Below are positions 41,613 to 52,276 of a DNA stretch of 64,000 bases, piece after piece. Made by a program: the position numbers and the translations under genes. This DNA is from Chrysophaeum taylorii (Eukaryota > Sar > Pelagophyceae > Pelagomonadales > Pelagomonadaceae), in NCBI GenBank assembly GCA_029834535.1, contig JAQMWT010000010.1:145420-209419 (forward strand). The letters are read 5' to 3'. The notes under the pieces were generated by a model. It did no database searches, was not told the DNA's origin, and saw only the letters and a program-made list of their open reading frames with translations. Position 1 is the first letter of the stretch, and each line of letters begins with the position of its first letter.

Positions 41613-42622
41613 AGCCGCTTTATCAAGGCTTTCCTCCGTGCGTGTCTTCAAAACCGCAAGATCGCGGACTGGCCCGAATTCGCGGAGTACATTGCTTTTT
41701 GCTACAATCGTAAGTTTATTCCGGGAACTCAGATCTCACCTTTCATGCTTCGTCTCAACCGGCAGCCTCTATTGCCAACAGATTATACGATCATGGATCT
41801 TGATGTCCGCCGCCTGCCGAAAACTCGCTCCGATGTTGAGGCAGAGACTCGCGAGAGGTGGAAATTCTATACCGCTACGGTGAACGAAGCTCGCGAGAAG
41901 GCTCTTCGTAAACCACGTCTCGCTTACAATGCGGACCATGTCGATGGGAGTATGAAGAAAGTTCACATGTTCTGCTCTACATCCCTTTTCTTCAGAACAA
42001 GCTTCGACCGGAATGGCGCGGTCCATTCGTTATTTTGGAACGCTTGTTTCCGGTCACTTGCAGGATTGAGTCTCTTGATTCTCCTCCTGAACGCCGTTGT
42101 GTTCATGTCAGTCAGATCACCCCTGTGATGGTTTCTCCAGTGGTCGATCGAGCTGTGCCCAAACCCAAGGAGACCTTCCGGGATGATTACAAGCACGGTA
42201 AGTTCGTTGTATGTCGGATTCCAGATAACAAACGGTCCGATTGGCGAAAGAAGATTTACGTAGCTGCAGTTTATGAGCCCTATGATTTTGTGAATGATCG
42301 AGTCGCTCTGCATTTTTATGCTGATCTTGGTCCCCATGACAAGGTTTCTTTTTACAGGCCTACCTCACATCTCTCTACTCGCAAGCTTAAGCCGGAATAC
42401 AAGGACGTGGACGGTCGCAGTTTCACCGACAAGTCCAAGGTCAACAACAGTACCACTCCTTGTGTCACCGACTTCGCCCCGCATGAGATCGATGTATTGA
42501 TTCCTAAGTTCACTTTGCGTAGTGGACGGGTTCCCGAACCTGTCGTTGAACGTGTCTACAAGAAGATTCGTCCCCGAGATGCTCATTCAGCCAAGGCTCG
42601 TGATTCTCGCCGGACTCGCTGA
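41613..42622 (+). pseudogene. Gypsy integrase C-terminal part and tail
   Basis: Continues in other frames: KAFLRACLQNRKIADWPEFA and FCYNRKFIPGTQISPFMLRL (end of the core), then PEWRGPFVILERLFP, the beta-strand segment typical of gypsy integrase ends, followed by ~170 residues without chromodomain signature and a basic RPRDAHSAKARDSRR terminus. Two frameshifts (near 41615 and 42020). Confidence 0.8.
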
Positions 42623-43257
42623 GGGCAGCTCGTATTCTCACCAGGGGAGTCCTGTGGCGGCAACTCCTGACCGCTAAGGCTTACCCTCCCTTCTCGAGGC
42701 TTGATACCCGTTCAACGGGACGCCTTTTCCTACTTTCCTCGTGACATCATACCTCTCCCTCGAGAGAAGCATTCTTGCAGCATGCTTGTAGCATTCTTGC
42801 TATCTGCAGAGCATTTAGCATGCAGTGGTAAGTCACCTGGGAAACCATCCCGTCTCATCATGAACGTCCGGAAGGTTAATTCGGGGAATGAAAGGTATGT
42901 TCCCTATATCCTCAGAACACGACAGGCGGCATCTAGAACTACACGAGAAAGGTTAAGTGTATAGTGCTACATACCTCGGGGCGCGCTAGACCATGATGAT
43001 GAGCGTGAGCACAAATCAGAGGACTAATTGACTGTGTAGAAAGGAAGAAGAAGGGTAAGGGAGAGATCACGCTCTCAACGGACGGATAAGGGTAAGAGGC
43101 AGCAGATTTCTCTGCACCCCCTCGAGATGTCTTAAGCGCAAGGTGCGACTATAGAACATCTCTGGAGAAAGATGATGATGAAGGAAAGAAAAAGGAGAAT
43201 ACAGCCTTGATGGTCGCAGAGGTCACATACGAAGCATCAAGAGTATAGAAGGGGTGT
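42623..43257. repeat. Junction of two retroelement 3' ends; possible divergent LTRs
   Basis: Left part follows the gypsy stop and a purine-rich tract. The right part, read on the minus strand, follows the third ORF of the next element and has its own purine tract (CTCGAGGGGGT near 43121-43131) and then GCAGAGAAATCTGC, analogous to, but not alignable by eye with, the LTR family L1-L4. No second copies exist in the window, so LTR boundaries cannot be proven. Confidence 0.45.
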
Positions 43258-45288
43258 CTAGGGCTTGGACTTGGTGGAGCCGAGAGTCGATTTGACGCTC
43301 TTGAACAGAACATTTCGAAACACAGGTACGACAGACAGTGTGTTAGGGCTATCTGAGATGGTGGACATCGTTACTGGTTCGAGAGTATCGGTATCGTCGT
43401 CGTCAGCTTCTGCTGTAAGGTGGTGAACACCAATAGGAGAATGGTGTGGTACCATGCGAAACGTGAGTGCAAGTAAAGCATTCAGTATGGATGGCACCAG
43501 CGAGTCAAGTTGTAGGGTGCCCAGTTGGTTTTCCAAGAAGTTGGACTCAGCGAACGGATCCGAGAAGATAGAAGAGTCTTCCGATTCACATGAGATCGGG
43601 ATGCTCTGAATGCATGAGAGCAACTTGTCACGCAGATGAAGGAGGTGATCGTCCGGGGAGGAGTGGCTGGCGGCATATTGGTCATGAGCGGTAAGAGTTA
43701 AGCGAGACAACAGCTCTGTAACCTTGTACAGTGTTATAAGTAACACGTGCGCGTTGGCTGTAGGAGGAAAGAGCCGGTTCTCCAGGGAGGTGATTGAAGC
43801 AATGGGAGTCTGTAGATCTGTGAGTAGAGATAGATTCTCAGCACTGAGAGTGTTGACCTTGCGAACGTGTATTCAAAGAGTTTCCTGGAGCTGTTCGACT
43901 TGTTGACGCAAGGCATCGAAATCATCAAGCGAAGCAGAGGGCGCAGGGTGTGTCGATGGCGAAGACATCTCCAGAGTAGGGTCGGATGTGGAGAGTGAGT
44001 AGTTTAGCGACGTTTCGGTCAACACATGCTGTGCAAGTAGGGGGTGTTTCGCGTTTAAAAAGCGCAGAGAGTCTTGATGTTCTTCCTGAGTATAAGTGGT
44101 GCCGAACATTACATCCAGGAGTGACGGCGGTTTTGTATCATCTGAAGATGATACGTGTCGTCAAGTTTTTGTACCCACGATTGGGCAACATTGGTAACCA
44201 CAGGTTGGAATTTGGAGGGCTTGAACATAGCCTGGGCTTTGCGACTCTGTGTTCGAACAAGAGTCACAAGGAAATTAAGATGCTCAAGGTGCATCTGTGT
44301 TATAAGCCGACGATCCAGTGCGAATGGCATTTGTGTAGTAGGATCTGTTGTGGCCAGAGCGGATACAGATAAGACCAAGTTAACAAGTGACGGGTGTTGC
44401 GCTAGCATACTTGTCAAAAGAGTATATAACTTTCTTAGCAGATGATAGATGCGCATGAGGTAAGCGCGTATATGACCGGCTGAGCGCGCATCACGAGGGA
44501 ATTGGAAGGAAGTATCATTGCAAGCACATACGGTAGGTTGAATAGGCACCTGATCAGTATTGTGACACGCGAAGCACAAACCAATAGTAATAGCAGACAT
44601 GGGGATGTGACCATTCTTCTTATGGTCGTCCGTGTTGAGGTGACTCAGCACTTCGGTGGGGAGTTCACGAGGCGTTTGAGCTTAGAACTGTACGTGGTCG
44701 AGACGAGGAAAGTCGGTTGTCCAAGATCATTGAGGCATCGCACACAAAAGGACGACAAAATGAAACGTTCGCGTTTGGGGCCTCTATAGCAGCCAATAGA
44801 AGCAATAGCAGGAGCAGCTTCCCAAGGCATAGCAATGGGTAAGCGCATGGATATGAATGTGGTCAGTTCCACGAATAATGAAAAGTCAGTAGACTCATAG
44901 ACGGAGTGTAGGGCAGTGATGAGTTCCACTCGCATAAAAGAAGAGAGAAATGGGGTGACAGGGACACGGAAGTTCTCAAGGAGAGAGATTCCTCGTTCGT
45001 ACAAAGCATAGTCCATGCTGAGGCCGTCCTGGAGCTTTAGCGATTGAGGTAAGATATTTTCGGCTGGTGTCGGTGCAACAGCAGCAGTCTGTGGGGTAAC
45101 AGTAGCAGCAGTCATGGGTTGTCGCTTCGGCGACAACCTGGGAGAAGGTTCGGCCGTGGAGAGCGAGCGTGGGACTGTCCTTCGAACGACTGGGGAGATG
45201 CCGCGGCCACGGGAGTGCCAAGAAAAGGACATGAGCGACACTCACACGCGTACAAAAAATTTGTGGCAAAAGAAGGTAGGGCCAGGGC
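43258..45288 (-). pseudogene. Third ORF of the 43-54 kb copia-like element
   Basis: Read 45288 to 43258 with two frameshifts (near 44648 and 44110) and one in-frame TGA (43873-43875). Features in order: Pro/Ala-rich start; FILSSFCVRCLNDLGQPTFL; IPMSAITIGLCFACHNTD; then CNDTSFQFPRDARSAGHIRA; helices; boundary motif LTETSLNYSLS; a short coiled coil (LDDFDALRQQVEQLQETL); HVLLITLYKVTELLSRLTL; an acidic DDDDTD patch. The two CxxC pairs, the RD/PA..HI.A segment and the final helical part occur in the same order in the 0.3-2.4 kb copy, so the proteins are homologous though very divergent. Function unknown. Confidence 0.7.
44000..44022 (-). other. Module-boundary motif inside third ORF
   Basis: Minus strand reads ACC GAA ACG TCG CTA AAC TAC = T-E-T-S-L-N-Y, in frame with the third ORF, between its CxxC part and its coiled-coil part. 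Confidence 0.6.
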
Positions 45289-45311
45289 TAGTTTAACGAC
45301 GTTCCGGTCAC
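45289..45311 (-). other. Module-boundary motif between RNase H and third ORF
   Basis: Reads ACC GGA ACG TCG TTA AAC TAG = T-G-T-S-L-N-stop, out of the RNase H frame because of a nearby frameshift, 6 bp beyond the RNase H stop region. Confidence 0.6.
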
Positions 45312-45316
45312 TAGGG

Positions 45317-45967
45317 TTAGGCATCTTCGATCCTGTAAAGGCTTGTCGTCAGAGGCATGATGCATACCGAGTAGAGAACGAAAAGTGGAGAACTTAGCAG
45401 CAATGGCTTTGTAAAACCATCAGCCACGTTTAGCTTGCCGGGAACATGATGGACTCGAATTTTCTGTAGCGAGATGTACTCACGGATCTTAAAGCCTCTG
45501 GCCGACAGTGCCTTGGAGCGAGATGATCCATCTGGGTTATTATAGGTGTGAACAGCAGCAGCATTGTCAGACAAGAGAGGTAGGCTTCTGATGAAGCGCA
45601 TATGTTCCGCAATTGGGTTGTCATTGCCATCGAAATCAACAGGATCAGCGGTGTTCTCACCATTAACATTGTTGACGTAGAAGGTGGGGTTGACGACAAA
45701 AGAGAGTTCCAACAGTAGCTTGCGTAGCCAAACAGCTTCATCAGCACAAATACTGAGGGCAATCAACTCAGCTTCGTGAGTTGAGCAGGAGACAATCGGT
45801 TGAAGCTTGCTTTTCCAACCAATAAGGCAGTTGAAAAGATAGAAGACAAACCCGGTGGTAGATTTCCTATTTTCCTGTGCTAAGGAAGGGGCGTTGTCAG
45901 CGTCGACCATGGCTACTAAGGGATCAAACTGTCCAGTGGATACATCCTGCGGTTGGTAGTCGACCAC
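45317..45967 (-). pseudogene. RNase H of the 43-54 kb copia-like element
   Basis: AMVDADNAPSLAQENRKSTT (RNase H start), FYLFNCLIGWKSKLQPIVSC, STHEAELIALSICADEAVWL (catalytic Glu), LPLLSDNAAAVH (catalytic Asp), RGFKIREYISLQKIRVHHVP and KLNVADGFTKP at the end. Open frame of ~216 codons; it is separated from the upstream RT frame by a stop. Confidence 0.88.
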
Positions 45968-46012
45968 AGTGGATAGATCGATTCTATTAGCGGAAACAGT
46001 GCGAAGGTGAGC

Positions 46013-46560
46013 TTAAATAGCATTACCTTTAGGATGAAACCAGAGGTGAAGTGAGCGGTTTTCCGGCTTCCTCAGGTAGCGGAGCAGGTGTTCTAGCATT
46101 TGGACGTGAACATACGTGGGTGCATGCATACCACGCGAACATCTGCCCAAGGCTTGCGAGAAGTCAGGTCTGCAGGCCACTTGCATGAACACCAGCTTGC
46201 CAAGGAGGGTGGCAAAGTGCGAGTTGATGTACAACTCTGTTTCAGAGCTGGGAGTGCCATCTTCATACTTGAAGGACGAAGACATAGGATATTTAAGCGG
46301 AGTTAGTTGCTGCAAGACAGGATGATCAGCGAAGAGTTCATCAAGCTTGGCTTGCACATCCAGAGAGATGGATCCGTCAGATGTGCGACACACACGCATG
46401 CCTAGGAGGGTATGGACAGGTTCAAACTGCTCTACAGCATACCGTTTGTGAAGGGCATCCTGTAACTCAGTACGAAGAGTGTCATCATTAGACACAATAA
46501 CAATTTCGTCTACAGACAGACTGCATACGACGAACTTAGCATGTGCGGATACTCGAGCAT
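46013..46560 (-). pseudogene. Copia RT C-terminal part with SVDE at the active-site box
   Basis: VVCSLSVDEIVIVSNDD occupies the position of the (F/Y)xDD box, so the second catalytic Asp is Glu and the first position is Ser. It continues with FEPVHTLLGMRVCRTSDGSI, LQQLTPLKYPMSSS, LGKLVFMQVACRPDFSQALG, standard copia RT tail. A frame break lies between this and the N-terminal RT part (stop near 46629). Confidence 0.8.
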
Positions 46561-46627
46561 ATAGGCAAGAGTCCGAATGCAGGCGCTTGTAGCCAAGGCT
46601 ACGGAAGAAGCCATCTATCTCTTTGTT

Positions 46628-48361
46628 CTAAAGAGATGGTGATTGCCGAAGTCCATAAAGTGACTTCAGCAGTTTCGGTAGGCGTCGGCCCTTGTACTTA
46701 GCGTCATCGGGGTCGATAAGCTTGATGCCGTCTGGTAACTGAACATAGACGCTGGCATCAATGTCAGACTGAACGAAGGCGTTCGGGACGTCTGCGTGGT
46801 AGACAGGCAATTGCTTGTATGCTGCAATAGCCAGTAGTACCCGGATTGCGGTCATTGTGGCCATTGGGCTGAAGGTGCCAAAGAAATCGGCGCCATGGGA
46901 TGCTAGGAAGCCACGTAGCACGAGGCGAGCCTTGTGCTTTACGTATTTGCCTGCAGAGTCCGTTTTAATCTTCAGCACCATCCTGCTGTCAATAGGGCGA
47001 GAGACACCGTCGGGTGACGAAAGTTTGAAGCAACCAAAGCGGATAATGTCGTGGAGTTCCTTGGCGATGGCCTTGAGGTAGGCGTGCCTGTCTTCAGGCG
47101 ACATACCGTGGAGGCACTTAAGTTTAAATTCGTCGATGGAAACGCCCGCTTCTTGGACCTTATATTCGTCAGGACCAACAGTGGCTGGTGAACTATAGTT
47201 TAACGACGTTGCGGTCGAGGCAGTGTGCGCGACTTCGGGATAAGCGGAAACAGCGTCAGTAGGAGGGGTAGAGGAAGCAGATTCCAGTTGAATATGGATA
47301 GTAGGGTCGGCATGTAAGACCTGGGTGATATAATCTGTAGAGACCAGAAGGTATTCCTCCAATTCAGACAGAGATGCAGAATTAGCGCCAAACTCGGAGG
47401 AGTTGTGATCGATAAAGCTGGTCGGCGCCAGATACGTAAGTGCATACTGTAAGGAAGAGATGCCAAAGGCAGCAGGGTGATCAGTGAACGCGGCTAAAAG
47501 AGGCTGCGGAATGGAGCGCGTAGGTGAACCATCAGCAGTTAGAAAGGTTGCGGCTGGGATGCTGGTCGCGCACTTAGCGTGGGCGAAGTAACCATCGACG
47601 TGCGGGTAACGGGCAAGTAAGTCAGTGCGCAACGGGAGAAAAAGACGAGCTAACAACGCATGTTCCCCCTCTGAGCAGATAGCAGACCAAAGGATACCAC
47701 CATTGATATGCAGGGCGGAGAGGGCGGGGGACTTGAACGTAAGAAAGTGGTGGCGGAGATCCCAGCGGAAATCGGCGAGTTTGCCACCAGCGGCTTTGTA
47801 AGCACCAATAGTAGACGCTTGCAGCCGGGCTTGGATATTCTTCCTGGAGGCTGCCTTGCGGTTGTTAGGTTGTTTGGAACCTGGGACATGAACGAGGTCA
47901 TCTTGTGCAAAAAGGTCCTTGTAAGAAGGAAGCAAGGGCGGCGGTGGCATAGAGCCAGAATCGTCGACGGGAGGAGAGTCGGAAGTAGGAGGAGAAGCAG
48001 GAGCAGGGGACGAAGAAGGAGCTGAGGGAGGTGGAGAGTGCCCCCTCTGAGGATGAGGTGTCCGTGTCCCCCTCTGAATGAGATGGTCTTGGATAGCAGC
48101 GTGGGGTGTGAGCGAGAAAGGCGCGGGGGGAGCGTGAGGCGGAGGAGCAAGTTCAGGATCAGGAGTAGGAGTAGGATGCTGGAGCATGTAGAGGAATTGC
48201 AGCTTGGACGAAACACGGATTTGTCCGTTTTCAGGGTTGAGGACGACGTCGGCAATATGGTCAACGGGTGGGGAGACGAGCGGGTTTTGCGCGTTAGCGC
48301 AACATAGATATAGGTACTTGCGGCGGCACGGTTCCCACTTGTGGTGCTCGTGGGGTTCCAA
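46628..48361 (-). pseudogene. Copia integrase end, linker and RT N-terminal part
   Basis: 577-codon frame. It starts with EPHEHHKWEPCRRKYLYLCC (end of integrase, compare KW.PRSRKGIFLGY), a Pro/Ser-rich linker of ~300 residues, boundary motif ASTATSLNYSS, then RT: LHDIIRFGCFKLSSPDG, SRMVLKIKTDSAGKYVKHKA, RLVLRGF, YHADVPNAFVQSDIDASVYV (first catalytic Asp), LLKSLYGLRQSPSL and a stop. The LINE insertion lies just upstream. Confidence 0.82.
47196..47218 (-). other. Module-boundary motif between integrase/linker and RT
   Basis: Reads ACC GCA ACG TCG TTA AAC TAT = T-A-T-S-L-N-Y in frame. Confidence 0.6.
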
Positions 48362-48370
48362 TATAAGGTA

Positions 48371-49093
48371 GCACTCTGCGCCGCTTCATACCGGTCGTCG
48401 ACCAGTTTAAGTACCTCGGCTCGGTCCTCTCGCGCGACTGCCGCGACGACTCAGACGTCGACGCGCGGATCAAGAAGGCGTCTCAGGCATTCGGTGCCTT
48501 GCGGGACTGCATCTTCGCCTCGAAGTCCGTCTCTGCTCGCGCCAAGCGCCTCGTCTATGTCTCGCTCGTCCTGGCCATCCTCCTTCACGGTGCGGAATCG
48601 TGGTGCCTCACCGAGGTCCTGTTCCGCCGGCTGCGGTGTTTCCACGCGCAGTGCGCCCGCGTCGTGTGTCGTGTGACCCGGAAGCACACCTGGCTCCACC
48701 ACATCTTAACGGAGATCCTGCTGCGGCGCCTCGGCCTCGAGTCCATCGACGTCTACGTCACGCGCCGCCAGCTCCGCTGGGCCGGTCATGTCGCCCGCAT
48801 GCCCTTCTCCCGACTCCCTCGCAAGATGCTCTCGTCTTGGGTCCGCTCCAAGCGCCCACCGGAGGCTCCGCAGATGACGTACGGGAGGACGCTCGCCAAG
48901 GCACTCCGGAAATGCGACATCCCCTTCAACTCGTGGCACGACCTCGCACAAGACCGCGCGCAGTGGCGGTCCGCCATCAACGCCTTTTCATCCCTCGCCT
49001 CCCAACTGTGTGATTTTGCTCTGTGATCCTGGACCGGCTACTGCCGGTCCAGCCTGGCTCCCATGCCCGGGAGAGGTCCGAAGTTAGTTAGTT
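48371..49093 (+). mobile_element. 5'-truncated LINE with RT C-terminal ORF and TTAG tail
   Basis: Inserted in the copia integrase, opposite orientation. One open frame runs to the stop at 49024-49026 (last 13 nt before the tail region) and encodes VVDQFKYLGSVLSRDCRDDS ... GALRDCIFASKSVSARAKRL, LLHGAESWCL, RRQLRWAGHVARMP, the end of a non-LTR retrotransposon reverse transcriptase. The 3' end GGGAGAGGTCCGAAG(TTAG)2 matches the two other LINE fragments. A clear target-site duplication was not found. Confidence 0.88.
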
Positions 49094-50431
49094 CAGCGCG
49101 GATGATCTTGAGCATGGCATGCTGGGGGGTGCTCAGTTGATTGTAGAGTAGCTGTTGCGGACTCAGGATAGCATGGTGAGTGCGCTCGAGCGTGGCGTTC
49201 GGGAGAAGGTTGTAGCTTTGGATGGTGTGTATTACCGCCCAGGGAAACATGATGGCTGGTTCCACGATCTTGGAGCCACGATCTTGAGCATTAAGGAGAG
49301 AACGAAGGCGAGTTGAGGAGGCGGAGGCGATGAAGCCGATGGCTGACTCGACTTCAAAGTTAAAGTGGTGCATGTACGGCGGGAAAGCGACGAGGTGAAT
49401 GCCCTTATCGACGCGGCACGGGGCGGTAATGTTACACAAAGTCCAGAGCTTTTATTGAACTCCGTGGCGTTGGTGGTGCGTGTAAAGTACACCAAGAGAA
49501 ACTTCGAGATAAGTTCTTTGAACACAATAATATGTGTGAAGCCTCCCCATTCTGATGGAATTGTCACATAGCCGCCGTCGCACGCCCAGACTTCGCCGGC
49601 TTTGTGAGTTTGCTCAAAAGAGGGCTTGGTCGGATTGAAGTGCTTGTGCGGGTGGCGCTTGTTATATGCGATGCAGTCGGTGCATAAGTCGCGATAGGGT
49701 AGGCCTGAGGCAGAGAAGCCAGGGCGAGCCAGTACGTTGGGGGCCTTGGCTGCGACGTTGTCGGGACAGTGGTGCACCCGGTGGAAGCGATTGGCAAGTT
49801 ATTTGGCGTTGAGGTATTCAGCAGATCCGTGTGCGAAGGATTTGCGAGGAATGGGATGAGCGGGGATATGACGTTTGCGCCGAACATCGAACTTGAGTTC
49901 GGTGTCCAAGGCAGGAGGAGGTGGTGCGTCGTCATCCTGGTGCGCGGCAGGGTCACTTGGAGGTGCATCCTCATCATCGCGAGTAGCGAGAGTATCTTCG
50001 TAGGACGAAGATGTATAGTTTAACGACATTTCGGTCAAGCAGTTGCTGGAGATAGACGTCATAAAGGCTTGTGCCAAAGACAAGGTATCTGTGCTGCACG
50101 TGGTGGAGGCCGGATCAAAGGTCATGGAGTTGGATACATAGGATTTCTTCGTCACGGCAGCAGTATGTTGGAAGGTAGGGTCCAACATAAGAGATTTAAT
50201 ATCGGCAACGAGGAGCGAGAGGTGCTTGTACAGTGTACGTACAGGCAGAGCATTGCTGAGCATGTCGCAGCAAAGGTCGTGGCGAAGAGACAAGAGGAAA
50301 GATTCCTGTTGCTTGGTGTGGTTGTGAGCACAAATCAACTCCGGTCGAGTAGGATGGCGTAGTTTCCCGCTGCGAGGGTCGAGTACGATAATGTTTGCAT
50401 ACCCTCGGACGGTGGGCAATGGAGCAAGCAT
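49093..50431 (-). pseudogene. Copia integrase (pre-integrase, zinc and core) of the 43-54 kb element
   Basis: Minus-strand pieces: YANIIVLDPRSGKL (pre-integrase), Asp/Pro-rich spacer with boundary motif CLTEMSLNYTSS, then FHRVHHCPDN ... LCTDCIAYNKRHPH (H-H-C-C zinc domain), VWACDGGYVTIPSEWGGFTH (first catalytic Asp), and after a frame change LVAFPPYMHHFNFEVESAIG (catalytic Glu), MFPWAVIHTIQSYNLLPN, SPQQLLYNQ. The segment with the second Asp is damaged. It ends at the LINE insertion. Confidence 0.8.
50016..50038 (-). other. Module-boundary motif upstream of integrase
   Basis: Reads ACC GAA ATG TCG TTA AAC TAT = T-E-M-S-L-N-Y in frame. Confidence 0.6.
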
Positions 50432-50479
50432 GGAGTGGATTTTAGAGCCGAGTTTGCGGTCACTTCCACGAATATACCC

Positions 50480-51295
50480 TATTTAGTGACTATGAGATAA
50501 GTGGTGATCTTCCACAGCAAAATGAGAATCCTTGTAGTCGAAAGAATTATCAGTGGCCTTGTAGGTAAGGCAGCCAGGCATCACAAGAGAGCATATGGAC
50601 AAGAGCTTTTGTATGGCGGTGCCATAGGTGGCAGCGGAGCCAACTTGGGGAAGGGTTTGGATTATCCACAAGTAACCCATAGACGGCTCCAATTATATAG
50701 ATCTGTCTCTGTCGCGGGGGACGTTGGAGGCAGTAAACGTATACGTGCTTCCAAACGCGTCAATGGAAGCATGATATTTGGCGGCGGCGTTTTCTATGGT
50801 GAGGTTGCCGTCAGAATGGTGGCCGCCGGTTAGGAAGTAGCTATTGAGGGATGTTGATGAGGCTGTAAGTAGTAACCTATGTGACGGTTGGTCAGTTTCG
50901 AAAACGGTTATGGAATAGGACACAGGAGTGGGTGAGTTGGTGTGCAATCTGGCAAGCACGCTATAGAGGATGGTAAAAGCCTTAACATGCAATGGAGTAG
51001 TTGCATGAGGCAGTGGATCCATGGAGGAGCGTTTGAAACACAGCTGATGATAAGTACACTCGGATTGAGCAGAGTGCGTGCGTTGCTCGTGAGCCTGTTG
51101 TGAGTGAAGGCGCAAAAATAACAAATTGAGTGTTTCGAGGTCAGTCATAGTAAGCTGAACAGAGCCTGTGCGAGAGTAAGGTGCGAAAGTGTTAGGAACG
51201 GGGACATATGGAGGATCGGGGAACACCCGGATCCAGTCTCTATAGATATTTTTGGATAGCCAAAGTCGTTTAGGAATGGCTTGTATGTCATCCAC
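50480..51295 (-). pseudogene. Unrecognised polyprotein region between methyltransferase and integrase
   Basis: Two frames (51295-50693, then 50692-50483). Contains IYRDWIRVFPDPPYVPVPNT and ITVFETDQPSHRLLLTASST, then a beta-rich stretch. It may include the target-recognition/C-terminal part of the methyltransferase-like protein or the start of the pre-integrase domain. No known signature. Confidence 0.5.
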
Positions 51296-51304
51296 GATCT
51301 TAAG

Positions 51305-52276
51305 TTAGGGGCGTGGGTGGTGGATAGGCCATGACAGTATGTTGATTGGTCCAGTAGAATACCTGCGTGCGATGCAGATCCATCTTCCCCTAGATTGGTA
51401 GTCGCCACAGAGGTAGGTCGGGAACCTGTCAACAACATCGACACAGTAATCGAGTGTGGCATGGATGAGATTGGCGACATTCATATGGTCTTGATGACAG
51501 TACTTGTGGGGTGGTGTCATCTCAGCCAGTAGTACCAAGGGTTGGAGAAGTTTGATGACAGACAGCATGCTGTAGAACAGAGAGTCGTCGAGCAGGCTGT
51601 GTAAGTCTTCGGTCTTATGCTGCTTTAGTACATTCCTGTTGGTGCAGGGAGGAGTGATCTCAATAATATCACAATAAAATTTGCGCCTTTCCTCTGGTGA
51701 GATTAGGTGAAGATGGTTGATAAAGGCGTGTAAAGATTCAAATAATAATACTGTAGGAAAATGGCGGCGTAGCATGCGCACAAGCGTATCATCAGACTCA
51801 ACAACAACTTTTACATTGATGTTTAAACCTAGGTCATTAGTGGCTTGAGACAGGAACTCTGGGGTTGACAAACCAGAACAGAGTAACATGACAGAGGGTT
51901 TGCGAAGATTGGGCCCTTGTGAGAGAAACACTGGGCGAGAAAGCATCCATGTTAATGGCGGAGTGTTTTGTTGGACGAACTTGTTATGTTCCCGAAGATT
52001 AAGAACCAAAGGGCGAATCCACGGGCGATCTGGTGAAACCCTCTTAAGGAGATATATATAATATGCCAGTAGATCCCTGTTTTCGTGGTATCGCTTGAGC
52101 GGAAATGCGCGGGAGCGTAGTTCGAGTTGCTTGTCGCGAGCGATGTTGTAGGTGAGACCAGGGAGAGCAGGCAAATTAGCTGCTACGTAATGTAGGGGAA
52201 TACGCACATCTTTGTCTATGCGGCTCGTGACAGCGCTGAGCTTTGGTTCAGATCGACCATTGAACACAGTGGTCAA
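51305..52276 (-). pseudogene. C5-cytosine DNA methyltransferase-like domain in a copia element
   Basis: Continuous frame of ~323 codons. Motif I appears as PSVMLLCSGLSTPEFLSQA (degenerate; FSGxGG expected), motif II/III region as VKVVVESDDTLVRMLRRHFP (family: ExDxxAxxxxxxNxP), motif IV as DIIEITPPCTNRN with the Pro-Pro-Cys nucleophile, motif VI region as LVLLAEMTPPHKYC (ENV altered), and motif VIII as YLCGDYQSRGRWICIARR (family: DYGxPQxRxRxxxxA), well conserved. The spacing is right for the family. Loss of the glycine-rich motif I suggests weakened or altered cofactor binding, so activity is doubtful. It lies between protease and integrase. Confidence 0.72.

Larger units (their letters stand above)
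36690..42622 (+). mobile_element. Ty3/gypsy element carrying a cytosine DNA methyltransferase
   Basis: 5'-truncated before or in the protease. Modules in order: post-protease domain (36.73-37.05 kb), acidic/basic linker, C5-cytosine methyltransferase (37.33-38.33 kb, split by an LTR), linker with LTKEEVEKVVRELGIPDNLD (39.1 kb), RT-RNase H (39.28-40.69), integrase (40.9-42.1), C-terminal extension (42.1-42.62). At least four frameshifts. A possible polypurine tract (CACCAGGGGAGT) follows the stop. No second LTR is seen. Confidence 0.85.
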
